Of a stretch of DNA of 64,000 nucleotides, positions 57,501 to 64,000 are shown piece by piece (the first letter of the stretch is position 1; each line of letters begins with the position of its first letter). A program made the position numbers and the translations under genes. Origin of the DNA: Pseudomonas sp. gcc21 (GTDB taxonomy: Bacteria; Pseudomonadota; Gammaproteobacteria; Pseudomonadales; Pseudomonadaceae); NCBI RefSeq assembly GCF_012844345.1, contig NZ_CP051625.1, forward strand, positions 3,534,001-3,598,000. Direction: 5' to 3'. Under the pieces are notes generated by a model. The model was not told the DNA's origin, ran no database searches, and saw nothing but the letters and a program-made list of their open reading frames with translations.

Positions 57501-57825
57501 TGAATTTCGCAGCGAAGAGTGCCGATTCTCGAAACTGCGGCTCTCGATAGCCCTGATCTGCGCCATACAAGTCTTTGAGGTGTTCAGCAACACGCCGACT
57601 GTCATAGAGATGAGCGAAGAGCGTGTGACTCCAGACGCGCCGCTTGGGTAAATGCTGTTTTGAAACAATACTGGCTGCTGACCATGGTGGGATAGGCTGC
57701 CCGATGGGAGTGTCGTGAATGAACGCACCGTAGGAGCTGCTGCGCTTCTTCAACTTGGGGGCAGACTGAGGTTGTAGCAATTCAACGGCATGCCAATACC
57801 GGACGATGTTTTCCTGTAATTTCAA
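54553..57825 (-). CDS. Large SF1 (Upf1-like) helicase with coiled-coil insertion
   Basis: 1090 residues. Walker A GPPGTGKTTLL near residue 308, Walker B LLVDEAGQASP near residue 830, VGDPLQLKP, HRRCDKPM, ITPFKAVQENL, TIHTMQGKEAPVV and NVAATRAKRRLYVIGD show a complete Upf1-like SF1 helicase. Between the P-loop and Walker B lies a long Arg/Glu/Gln-rich coiled coil (about 520-690). The first 300 residues are a separate domain I do not recognise. Such helicases occur in mobile islands and some defence systems, but no known defence partner is next to it. Confidence 0.87.
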   Translation of the reverse strand: MKLQENIVRYWHAVELLQPQSAPKLKKRSSSYGAFIHDTPIGQPIPPWSAASIVSKQHLPKRRVWSHTLFAHLYDSRRVAEHLKDLYGADQGYREPQFRESALFAAKFTMAGQLVDDSFVLSSEAWFLGRVLAGKDWTSGFEDDQRAIGDRAKELFVGQVSGEALRELTRWILTYIGVASFFDDMDGQMFRFRSQPVNPNKRESEDDPLNSFLLDDLATVAGSIANSGKSEPLNHYLRRHDTCERLHVDDDRASLQLIKRLMPDAYAMGCWPSERHLGLVHSQQLAVNTILATLGDSQGLLGINGPPGTGKTTLLRDLIAAIVTSRADALSKLRRASDGFVNNGREAANDAGKQQTCFKLNPALYGFEIVVASSNNGAVENVTLELPQRDKIDESWLPEAEYFAELGELVTGKPAWGLISGALGSKARRTKFVDRYFYGQRPYGNEDKEDPGAIDEAEFDAEIDDVMNALSSAASMTEENPSAGEEHADAPSDKEAGPKGFIGWLGTRVEANSGRSSEQRQALWQQAIADYEAAKTEARKRGASASRIRESIQSLDNTRTQIAKQSEALDVIEKKLADATDQLFRLDSEESRPAGMALKQYLDALEEHHADKPGFWAKISSLWRAQREWYAKQKRLEGQHDLAKSEFRRIERLTKQLDASRESLEKQRAEMQCALERLRGQCQAQTQEAIHMARDGQADHLLAWLQGGAIGRGDAIELAEPWQIEGWRQARARVFIQALKLHRVFFELEASRMRSNLFLINGMLTGARYKGFSRDAIRSAWASLFMVVPVLSSTFASFARSFGSLEAGEIGWLLVDEAGQASPQAAVGALWRSRRALLVGDPLQLKPIVTVSDAVLEHMRTRYQVETHWLPNRQSAQTLADEATRWGRMAGPADNKTWVGLPLVVHRRCDKPMHALANRIAYDGAMVYGTLAPRPDKETPAGLPTGWIHASGTSQDNWVPAEGKALQELLSLLHQNGVKAKDISVITPFKAVQENLKRMLRDKMISGTIHTMQGKEAPVVILVLGGNTAGSGARNWAVSEPNLLNVAATRAKRRLYVIGDRNDWKNRALFCDVMDLLPLQTISAREQKQA

Positions 57826-58055
57826 AATTCTTTCCTATTCCTGCAGTTGGTGTGCTCCATTGCGGTGGAGCGCTCTATCGCGCGGCAATAGCCGACTAAT
57901 CAGTGAGATAGCTTTCTTCCGTTCCGATTTAGGTCAAGCCCACTTCCCTAGGAATAGCATCCAATTTCGATTGCCTTGTTGATCCGTGATAGTTGTTCAA
58001 TGCCGCCGCTTCTGACCGCGCTATCCCCGATGCGTTTTCTTCTCAAAATTAGTAT

Positions 58056-58661
58056 TCATCCTGAGGACGCGCTCTGCGCACGCACCGCCAACCGCCACAA
58101 TGGCCGCCGCTTGAGCGACAACAGTACCAGCGCGACCAGGCCATAGATCAGCGGTTCGAGCTCGAATCCTTTGACCGACCACCAGAAATGCACGCACACC
58201 AGCACCAGAGCCAGATAGATTCCACTGTGCAGGGTGCGCCAACGACGGCCCAGTTTTTTTACCAGCTTCGGCAGCGACGTGACGGCCAGCACCAGCAGTA
58301 TCACCAGGGCTGTCAGCCCGACGACAATGTAGGGTCGCTTCACCAGTTCTGAAGCTATCAGGCCCCAGTCAAACTGAAGATCAAAGGTCAGGTAATTACT
58401 GACATGTGCGACCGCCCAGAGCGCGGCGTAGAGGCCCAGTGGGCGGCGCAGACGCATCAGCCGTGGCTGTTTCAACCAGCGGCTGAACGGCGCGACCAGC
58501 AAGGTCAGCATCAACAGATGCAGCGCGCCTTTGCCGGTGTAATGAATAATCGCCTCCACCGGATCGCCGCCCAGCTGGTCCGAGAAACCCAGGTAATACA
58601 CCCACCCCAGCCACGCCAGGCTCAGCCCGTGGACCAGCAACCGCAAGGCTTTAAAAGGCAC
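58056..58661 (-). CDS. msrQ: Protein-methionine-sulfoxide reductase heme-binding subunit MsrQ
   Basis: About 201 residues, six membrane helices, with heme-ligand histidines in the helices ([24 protein letters not shown]). Membrane electron donor to MsrP. GTG at 58661 overlaps the msrP stop by 11 bases, the usual arrangement; ATG starts further upstream lie inside msrP and are rejected. Confidence 0.93.
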   Translation of the reverse strand: MPFKALRLLVHGLSLAWLGWVYYLGFSDQLGGDPVEAIIHYTGKGALHLLMLTLLVAPFSRWLKQPRLMRLRRPLGLYAALWAVAHVSNYLTFDLQFDWGLIASELVKRPYIVVGLTALVILLVLAVTSLPKLVKKLGRRWRTLHSGIYLALVLVCVHFWWSVKGFELEPLIYGLVALVLLSLKRRPLWRLAVRAQSASSG

Positions 58662-59673
58662 GCTTGAGGTCCATGTCCTTGTACAGGTGCGCGACCTGTT
58701 CTGCGTAACCGTTGAACAGTTGCGTGGGAATGCGTTCATCGCTGCCCAGTCCGCCCCGGGTGATGCGTCGCTCACTGGCCTGACTCCAGCGTGGATGATC
58801 GACCTGCGGATTTACGTTCGCGTAGAAGCCGTACTCGCCGGGTGCAGCCAGATTCCAGCTGGTGAGCGGTTGGTCTTTCACCAGCCGGATGCTGACGACC
58901 GACTTGATGTTCTTGAAACCGTATTTCCACGGAACGAGCAGCCGCACCGGCGCGCCGTTCTGAGGAGGCAGCGTCTTGCCGTACAGACCCACCGCCACCA
59001 GCGTCAGCGGATTCATGGCCTCATCAAGACGCAGCCCTTCTACATAGGGATAGTCGAGACCGCCGCCGGCAAAGCGGTTGCGCTGGCCGGGCATGTTTTC
59101 CGGGTCATGCAGCGTTTCGAACGCCACATAGCGGGCATTCGAGGTGGGGTCGGCTCGTTTCAATAACGCCGCGAGCGGAAACCCGACCCACGGAATGACC
59201 ATCGACCAGGCCTCGACGCAGCGCAGTCGGTATATGCGCTCTTCCAGTTCAAAGCGGAACAGGTCGTCGTAATCCAGCGTTAGCGGTTGGTTGACTTCTC
59301 CGCCCACGGTCAAGGTCCAGGGTTTGACTTGCAGAGCCTGAGCGTTGCGGCGCGGGTCGGCCTTGTCTGTGCCAAATTCGTAGAAATTATTGTAGCCAGT
59401 GACCTTGTCCTCGGTGGTCAGCACTTGCCCGGGACTGCGGTCCGCGGCTGCAAACGTGAGCGGCTCGGCGCTAAAGCCACTTTCTATGGGGGCATCGGTA
59501 ATGCCCAGCAGATCAAACAGCCCGGCGCTGGCATGGGTGGACGCGCTGGCCAGCAGGCCGCCCGCTCCGATAAAACCCAGCTGGCGAAGTAGTTGGCGAC
59601 GATTGAGAAATACCGACTCGTCGGTGATATCGTTCTCGCTCAAGCCGGAATTGAAAGCATCGGTACGTTTCAT
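58651..59673 (-). CDS. msrP: Protein-methionine-sulfoxide reductase catalytic subunit MsrP
   Basis: 340 residues. Tat signal with RR motif in [16 protein letters not shown] near residue 24. Molybdopterin-binding domain with the Mo-ligand Cys in [15 protein letters not shown] near residue 155. Repairs oxidised methionine in periplasmic proteins. ATG 59673 follows AGGAGG. Confidence 0.95.
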   Translation of the reverse strand: MKRTDAFNSGLSENDITDESVFLNRRQLLRQLGFIGAGGLLASASTHASAGLFDLLGITDAPIESGFSAEPLTFAAADRSPGQVLTTEDKVTGYNNFYEFGTDKADPRRNAQALQVKPWTLTVGGEVNQPLTLDYDDLFRFELEERIYRLRCVEAWSMVIPWVGFPLAALLKRADPTSNARYVAFETLHDPENMPGQRNRFAGGGLDYPYVEGLRLDEAMNPLTLVAVGLYGKTLPPQNGAPVRLLVPWKYGFKNIKSVVSIRLVKDQPLTSWNLAAPGEYGFYANVNPQVDHPRWSQASERRITRGGLGSDERIPTQLFNGYAEQVAHLYKDMDLKRAF

Positions 59674-59834
59674 GCGGGCCTCCTGAACAGATGTCCCCAG
59701 CAAAAGGCTGATGCCGGCGGTTATTGTCTGTTCAATACGGATGATAACGATAAAACCATTGATGCCGACCACCGAGGGACGAAAGGTGCAGGACTCGGAG
59801 TCGGACGAAAACTAACTTGAATGAGAATCGCACT

Positions 59835-60314
59835 ATGAAAGGACTGCAAACACTGGTGACTCTGTTGGTTACGAGCCTGTTCGTGATCGCTGCGCATGCT
59901 GCTCCGCCGGAGGGCAAGGGGCCGCATCATAAGCATGCTGGCGAGCATGCGGGCCATCCCGGCAAGGGTAATTCGGGCAAAGGGCAGGGTGGACGGGATC
60001 GCGACGGTCACCATCGCGACCGGGACATTCTGGAATCGCTGGTGGATGCTGGCATTACCGCAGCCATTGCCCGCGAGTACGCACGCGGTGCCGGTTTCAC
60101 TGGGTACGCTGAATTGCCGCCCGGCATTCGCAAGAACCTGCAGCGGGGCAAGCCGTTGCCCCCAGGCATCGCGAAGAAGGTGCACTCCGGCGCGTTTCTT
60201 GATCGCTTGCCGCGTCATCCGGGCTACGAATGGCGCACTGCGGGCACCGAGCTGATTCTGGTGTCAGTGGTCACCGGCGTGATCGCCGATATTCTCTATA
60301 ACGTGTTCGATTAA
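59835..60314 (+). CDS. CigR family secreted protein
   Basis: 159 residues with a signal peptide (about 1-22), a His/Gly/Lys/Asp-rich low-complexity region (about 25-60) and a conserved C-terminal half (ARGAGFTGYAELPPGIRKN, KPLPPGIAKKV) ending in a hydrophobic segment. CigR in Salmonella is an anti-virulence regulator; the role here is not implied. Divergent from msrP. Confidence 0.82.
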   Translation: MKGLQTLVTLLVTSLFVIAAHAAPPEGKGPHHKHAGEHAGHPGKGNSGKGQGGRDRDGHHRDRDILESLVDAGITAAIAREYARGAGFTGYAELPPGIRKNLQRGKPLPPGIAKKVHSGAFLDRLPRHPGYEWRTAGTELILVSVVTGVIADILYNVFD

Positions 60315-60357
60315 GCGGCTCAGCCCGTCACTTTTACAGAGAGCTCGAGCCCATCCC

Positions 60358-60753
60358 GTGAAAAAGATCCTCATTGTTCTGGCCTTTGCCTTCGGCCTGT
60401 TCCAACTGCAGCAGGGCGGGCATCTCGATGCCTATCTTGATGGCGCGGGCTTTACCCAATCCGGCTCTGAAAACCAATCGCACTTGTCTGCGCAGGAACA
60501 GGAGCTGTACAACACGCTGGAGCGGATTCGGAAGAATGGGCCGTTCCCGTACCAGCGCGATGGCATCACCTTCGAGAATCGTGAGCGGCTGTTGCCGAGC
60601 AAGCCGAGGGGGTATTACCGGGAATACACGGTGGACACGCCCGGCCTGTCACACCGTGGCCCCCGGCGGGTAGTGACGGGCGGCAATCCTCCAGTGGAGT
60701 TCTATTACACAGAGGATCATTACCGTTCCTTCACCCGCATCAAGGGGCATTGA
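60358..60753 (+). CDS. Barnase/RNase-Sa-like secreted ribonuclease
   Basis: 131 residues with a signal peptide and a microbial RNase fold. The RNase-Sa-like active residues line up as E89 in YYREYTV, R103/R104 in GPRRVV and H121 in YTEDHYRSF. Guanyl-specific cleavage of RNA is expected. GTG start at 60358. Followed by its inhibitor gene, so the two form a barnase-barstar pair. Confidence 0.92.
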   Translation: MKKILIVLAFAFGLFQLQQGGHLDAYLDGAGFTQSGSENQSHLSAQEQELYNTLERIRKNGPFPYQRDGITFENRERLLPSKPRGYYREYTVDTPGLSHRGPRRVVTGGNPPVEFYYTEDHYRSFTRIKGH

Positions 60754-60755
60754 AG

Positions 60756-61127
60756 ATGAGCACAGCAGCCAGCCCGTCATCGGCCATCATCTGGCAATCC
60801 TGGGATCAGCTTGATCAGCCCGCCATCGCGCTGGATGCAGATAACAGGCTGGATAAGGCCAGCATCCTGCAGGCGCTGCGTGAGTCTTTCAATTTCCCGG
60901 ATTACTTCGGCGAGAACTGGGATGCAGCCTATGACTTGTTGCTCGATGAGGTGGAGCAGTTGGCCGAGCCAGCGCTCTGGCGGTTTTCAATTGACGGCGC
61001 GGCTGAGGTGAATGAGGCGGATCTGGCGGACTGGCTCCAGCTGATGGCGGATGTGTGTGCCTATGCCGAGTCCCGGGGGCACGGTGTGCGGGTGCTGATC
61101 TACAGTGATGCAAGGCCCTCGCGGTGA
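60756..61127 (+). CDS. Barstar family ribonuclease inhibitor
   Basis: 123 residues with the barstar core FNFPDYFGENWDAAYDLL and acidic residues on its binding face. It would neutralise the RNase encoded just upstream, protecting the cytoplasm. ATG 60756 is 3 bases after the RNase stop; a TTG at 60750 would overlap it. Confidence 0.93.
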   Translation: MSTAASPSSAIIWQSWDQLDQPAIALDADNRLDKASILQALRESFNFPDYFGENWDAAYDLLLDEVEQLAEPALWRFSIDGAAEVNEADLADWLQLMADVCAYAESRGHGVRVLIYSDARPSR

Positions 61128-61188
61128 AACACAAACAAACGCGCACGCCTGTCACATTGCCTTAATCGCGAATGAGGAGCACGAATCG

Positions 61189-61815
61189 ATGTATGTCCCG
61201 AATCATTTCAAGGAAGACGATCAGGAAACGCTTCAGCAGTACATCCGCGATTACAGCTTCGGCTTACTCGTTATAGCGGACGATGAAGGGATTGAGGCTA
61301 ATCATGTTCCTTTTCATCTGAGCGGGGCGGCAGACGGTGCTCTCGGACATCTCCAGTGTCATCTGGCTCGCAATAACCCGGTGTGGCAACGGATGCGCAA
61401 CGGAGCGCGAGTGCTGGTCATATTTCAGGGGCCAGATGCCTATATCTCCCCTTCGTGGTACCCAACCAAACAGCAGACTGGGCGGGCGGTTCCTACATGG
61501 AATTATTTGGCGGTCCATGCCCAGGGCAGCGCTCGGATCGTCGAGGATCAGACTTGGCTCAGGCACCATCTCCATCAATTAACCGATCAGCATGAATCGC
61601 AGATGGCCGCACCCTGGTCGCTGGATGATGCGCCAGCCGATTTCACTGAGGGCATGATGCGGGCCATCGTGGGCGTGGAGATCCAAATCGAAACGCTGAC
61701 GGGTAAGCTGAAAGCCAGTCAGAACCAGCCAGAGAGAAATCGGGCCGGTGTCAAGGCTGGCCTGGAGAGCGGTGAAGGAGGGCAGAACCCTGCGATGGCG
61801 CGGCTCATCGATTAA
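61189..61815 (+). CDS. PaiB-like FMN-binding protein
   Basis: 208 residues of the PaiB/split-barrel flavin-binding family: MYVPNHF start, SFGLLVI, PSWYPTKQQTGRAVPTWNY. Annotated as FMN-binding negative transcriptional regulators, though DNA binding is not evident in the sequence. ATG 61189 follows GAGGAGC. Confidence 0.9.
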   Translation: MYVPNHFKEDDQETLQQYIRDYSFGLLVIADDEGIEANHVPFHLSGAADGALGHLQCHLARNNPVWQRMRNGARVLVIFQGPDAYISPSWYPTKQQTGRAVPTWNYLAVHAQGSARIVEDQTWLRHHLHQLTDQHESQMAAPWSLDDAPADFTEGMMRAIVGVEIQIETLTGKLKASQNQPERNRAGVKAGLESGEGGQNPAMARLID

Positions 61816-61895
61816 CCAGCGACGGGTTAGTTGAGCATTAGCCCGGCGAGAGCTCGAGGCCAGAGGAATAATCCCGTCGACAAGGAGAATCCCTA

Positions 61896-62525
61896 ATGAA
61901 GTTATTGCTGGTGGGGGCGAGCGGGTTGGTCGGCAGTCATGTGCTGCGCCGCGCGCTGGCCGATGAGCGTATCAGTGAAGTGGTGACACCGTCCCGTCGT
62001 CCGTTGGATGAACATGCAAAGCTGCGCGCGCCCGTGGTTGATTTCGAGAATCTGCCGGCAGATGCCGATTGGTGGCTGGCTGATGCGGTGATATGTGCCC
62101 TCGGCACCACCATGAAGCTGGCCGGATCCAGAGAAGCGTTCAGGCGCGTGGATCACGATTACCCGTTGAATGTGGCGAAGCTCGCGCGACAGCATGGCAC
62201 GCAGACCTATGTTCTCAACTCTGCCATCGGCGCCGACGCAGATTCACGGGTATTCTATAACCGGGTCAAAGGCGAGGTGGAGCGGGACCTGGCCGGCTGT
62301 GGGTTTGCTTCGCTCACCTTCGTTAGGCCCGGTTTGATCAGCGGCCAGCGCCGGGAGTTTCGGCTTGGGGAGCGAACGGCCGAATGCGTTTTGAAGGCCC
62401 TGGCGCCCGTTCTGCCGCGGAAAATGCGCGTCAACCCGGCTGAAAATATCGCCAGAGCGTTGCTGGAGGCGGCTATTGCCGGACAGCCGGGGCTACACCT
62501 GATCAGGTCAGACACGCTGGTTTAA
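61896..62525 (+). CDS. NAD(P)-binding oxidoreductase (HTATIP2-like)
   Basis: 209 residues, Rossmann fold with dinucleotide motif LLVGASGLVGSHVLRRAL near residue 4 and the short-chain-like NAAGADADS...FYNRVKGEVE region with the Lys of the catalytic block. Substrate unknown. ATG 61896 follows AAGGAG. Confidence 0.87.
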   Translation: MKLLLVGASGLVGSHVLRRALADERISEVVTPSRRPLDEHAKLRAPVVDFENLPADADWWLADAVICALGTTMKLAGSREAFRRVDHDYPLNVAKLARQHGTQTYVLNSAIGADADSRVFYNRVKGEVERDLAGCGFASLTFVRPGLISGQRREFRLGERTAECVLKALAPVLPRKMRVNPAENIARALLEAAIAGQPGLHLIRSDTLV

Positions 62526-62584
62526 GCACTATCCTCAACAACCCCGTAAACTTGTAGGCCCATCTTATTAAGCGGAGCTCAGCA

Positions 62585-63076
62585 TTGGCGGCACTCAGAT
62601 ACCTGAGCGGTTACAGCCCGGATCTGCGCAGCCGGGTACAGCAGCTGATCGATACTCAGAAACTCGGGCCCTGGCTTGAGCAGCGTTACCCGCCAGCAAC
62701 CCTACATCTGATTCAGAGCGATGCTGCGCTGTACGACTACACCCAGCGTCTCAAGCAACAGCACCTGCGCAGCAGCGTCCCTGTGAGCAAAGTGTATTTC
62801 GATACCCGGATGCATGTGATCGACAACGCCCTGGGTCAACACCAGTTTGTCAGTCGTGTGCAGGGCAGCAAGCTCAAGCGCAAAAATGAAATCAAAGTCT
62901 CCGCTATCTTCAAAACCCTGCCTGAACCCCTGTTGCGTATGGTCGTCGTGCATGAGCTGGCGCACCTGCGCGAAAAGGAACACAACAAGGCCTTCTACCA
63001 GCTCTGCGAGCATATGGAGCCGGATTATCACCAGCTGGAACTCGACCTGCGGTTGTTTTTAACCTTGCGCGGCTGA
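62585..63076 (+). CDS. YgjP-like M48 family metallopeptidase
   Basis: 163 residues with the zinc motif HELAHLREKEHNKAFYQLC near residue 121 (HExxH plus downstream His). Substrate and role unknown. TTG at 62585 follows GGAGC. The last about 10 codons end in RLFLTLRG. Confidence 0.87.
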   Translation: MAALRYLSGYSPDLRSRVQQLIDTQKLGPWLEQRYPPATLHLIQSDAALYDYTQRLKQQHLRSSVPVSKVYFDTRMHVIDNALGQHQFVSRVQGSKLKRKNEIKVSAIFKTLPEPLLRMVVVHELAHLREKEHNKAFYQLCEHMEPDYHQLELDLRLFLTLRG

Positions 63077-63299
63077 GTTGGCTGCGTGCGACCAGGTCCG
63101 CAGCGACCCCAGCTTCTGCCTGCTGCGCCTGCGAAATAGAACCAATCGTGGACTCGGAGCGCCCAGCGTGACCTGTGAGTCAATCCTGTTGAGTGGCTCG
63201 TCGTGGGGTGATAAGGTTTTTTGCGCCTTCTGAAGGCTCCCCTGCGTTGTGTATCACTCCTGTGTTTACTGCAGATCAATAAAAACAAGGAAACAGCTC

Positions 63300-64000
63300 A
63301 TGGGTCTCACCGCTATGTACCGTCCTGTCCGCTCGCTTTTACGTTTATCCCGTTTCTCACCTTTGGCTATTGCGATGCTTTCGTTAGGCCTGACCGGGTG
63401 CCTGAGTTCCTCAGGTTCATCCTCAGACGACGGCCCTGCGCCTGATGCCGGGGCGGGGTCGATCGAATCCGGCGCTGAAATGCCCGATCTGGATCCTACC
63501 CGCGTTCTGCCGATCATCTTCGTTCATGGCGTGGCCGGCAGTGCATCGCAATACCAGACACAGGCGTTACGGTTCGCCAGCAATGGCTATCCGGACGAGA
63601 TCATTCATGCCTATGAATACTCAACCGATGGCGAAGCGCTGGTGCGTGCCGCAGCTGTCGGTTCGCAAAACGCCCCTCTCGATAGCTTTGTCGATAATGT
63701 GTTGACCGAACACGAGGCTGAGCAGGTATATCTGGTCTGCCATTCGCTGGGCACATTCGTGTGTTCCGGCTACCTGGGCGATGCTGATCGCGCAGCCAAG
63801 GTGGCAGGCTTTATCGGAGTTGACGGCACTGTCGCCGCCGACTGTCCCGGAGGAGTGCCGTGCAAGGGAATATTCGTGTCTCGGGCGCGTGCCCTTGGCG
63901 CAGATAACCTCTACCTGGAAGACGAAGCGCATGTTCAGGTCGCTACGTCCGAAGCCTCCTTTGCTGGGCAGTTCGAGTTCTTTACCGGCGTAGCGCCGGC
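63300..64000 (+). CDS. Lipase-like alpha/beta-hydrolase lipoprotein (partial)
   Basis: Runs off the window end. Lipoprotein signal with lipobox LTGC at residues 30-33, Ser-rich linker, then an alpha/beta-hydrolase fold: IIFVHGVAGSASQYQ (oxyanion strand) and nucleophile elbow LVCHSLGTF with Cys in the first Gly position of GxSxG. ATG 63300 follows AAGGA. Likely an esterase or lipase anchored to the membrane. Confidence 0.8.
   Translation, partial: MGLTAMYRPVRSLLRLSRFSPLAIAMLSLGLTGCLSSSGSSSDDGPAPDAGAGSIESGAEMPDLDPTRVLPIIFVHGVAGSASQYQTQALRFASNGYPDEIIHAYEYSTDGEALVRAAAVGSQNAPLDSFVDNVLTEHEAEQVYLVCHSLGTFVCSGYLGDADRAAKVAGFIGVDGTVAADCPGGVPCKGIFVSRARALGADNLYLEDEAHVQVATSEASFAGQFEFFTGVAP

Noticed and set aside
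43024..57825. Prophage or complete transposon
   Set aside because: No capsid, tail, integrase, portal or intact transposase genes are visible; only a RAYT remnant and attC-like sites.

Overview
This window looks like a chromosome segment of a gammaproteobacterium in the Pseudomonadaceae. The evidence is the order mreB-mreC-mreD-maf-rng-yhdP-nitrilase-tldD, GC-rich codon use, and typical pseudomonad forms of ValS, MsrPQ and YejK. A Halopseudomonas-like species is plausible, but I cannot fix the genus from sequence alone. I saw no rRNA, tRNA, CRISPR array or complete prophage.

Regions. (1) 1-10.9 kb: conserved cell-shape and envelope block. (2) 10.9-26.1 kb: ordinary chromosome with a lipoprotein gene bracketed by twin-hairpin repeats, an asparaginase-domain gene, a GIY-YIG gene, a GST, a YadGH-type ABC exporter, a coupled phosphoribosyltransferase/erythromycin-esterase-like pair, recQ, a GH15 glucanase, yejK and an SLC13 transporter. 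(3) 26.2-37.4 kb: a compact biosynthetic cluster with DarA- and DarB-like enzymes (dialkylresorcinol type), a ketosynthase plus a Cys-less partner, an ACP, two hot-dog proteins, a BtrH-like acyltransferase, two methyltransferases, a DUF2141 protein and an ABC-2 exporter. It probably makes and exports or places a fatty-acid-derived aryl or polyene lipid. (4) 37.4-43.0 kb: an ABC transporter of the TrpXYZ/COG2984 type, then valS. (5) 43.0-57.8 kb: an accessory island. It starts with two AT-richer genes, each followed by an attC-like site, so it looks like an integron cassette array without a visible integrase. A third cassette is cut by a 49-bp palindromic repeat. That repeat occurs six times in full, plus a half copy and a decayed copy, between 45.8 and 54.5 kb. 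Two inverted copies enclose a 295-bp duplicate of the 3' end of a nearby Hsp70-like gene, and two direct copies sit in a 103-bp duplicated block that includes the PAAR gene's upstream region. A RAYT (HUH transposase) remnant lies next to a half copy. The island also holds an LRAT/NC-domain gene broken by one stop codon, an orphan PAAR protein, a YegD-like Hsp70, a GspE-type ATPase and a large Upf1-like helicase. (6) 58-64 kb: msrPQ, a CigR-like protein, a barnase/barstar pair, a PaiB-like flavoprotein, an NAD(P)-binding protein, a YgjP-like metallopeptidase and the start of a lipase-like lipoprotein.

How the genes work together. MreBCD guide elongation, with Maf and RNase G in the same block. 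In the biosynthetic cluster, ACP, KS and the Cys-less partner would build the acyl chain, the hot-dog proteins would dehydrate it, DarB and DarA would condense and aromatise it, and the BtrH-like protein and ABC exporter would transfer and move the product. No ketoreductase or ammonia lyase is visible, so host FabG and fatty acid intermediates are presumably used. The island looks shaped by two separate mobile processes: cassette capture and repeat-associated fragment duplication.
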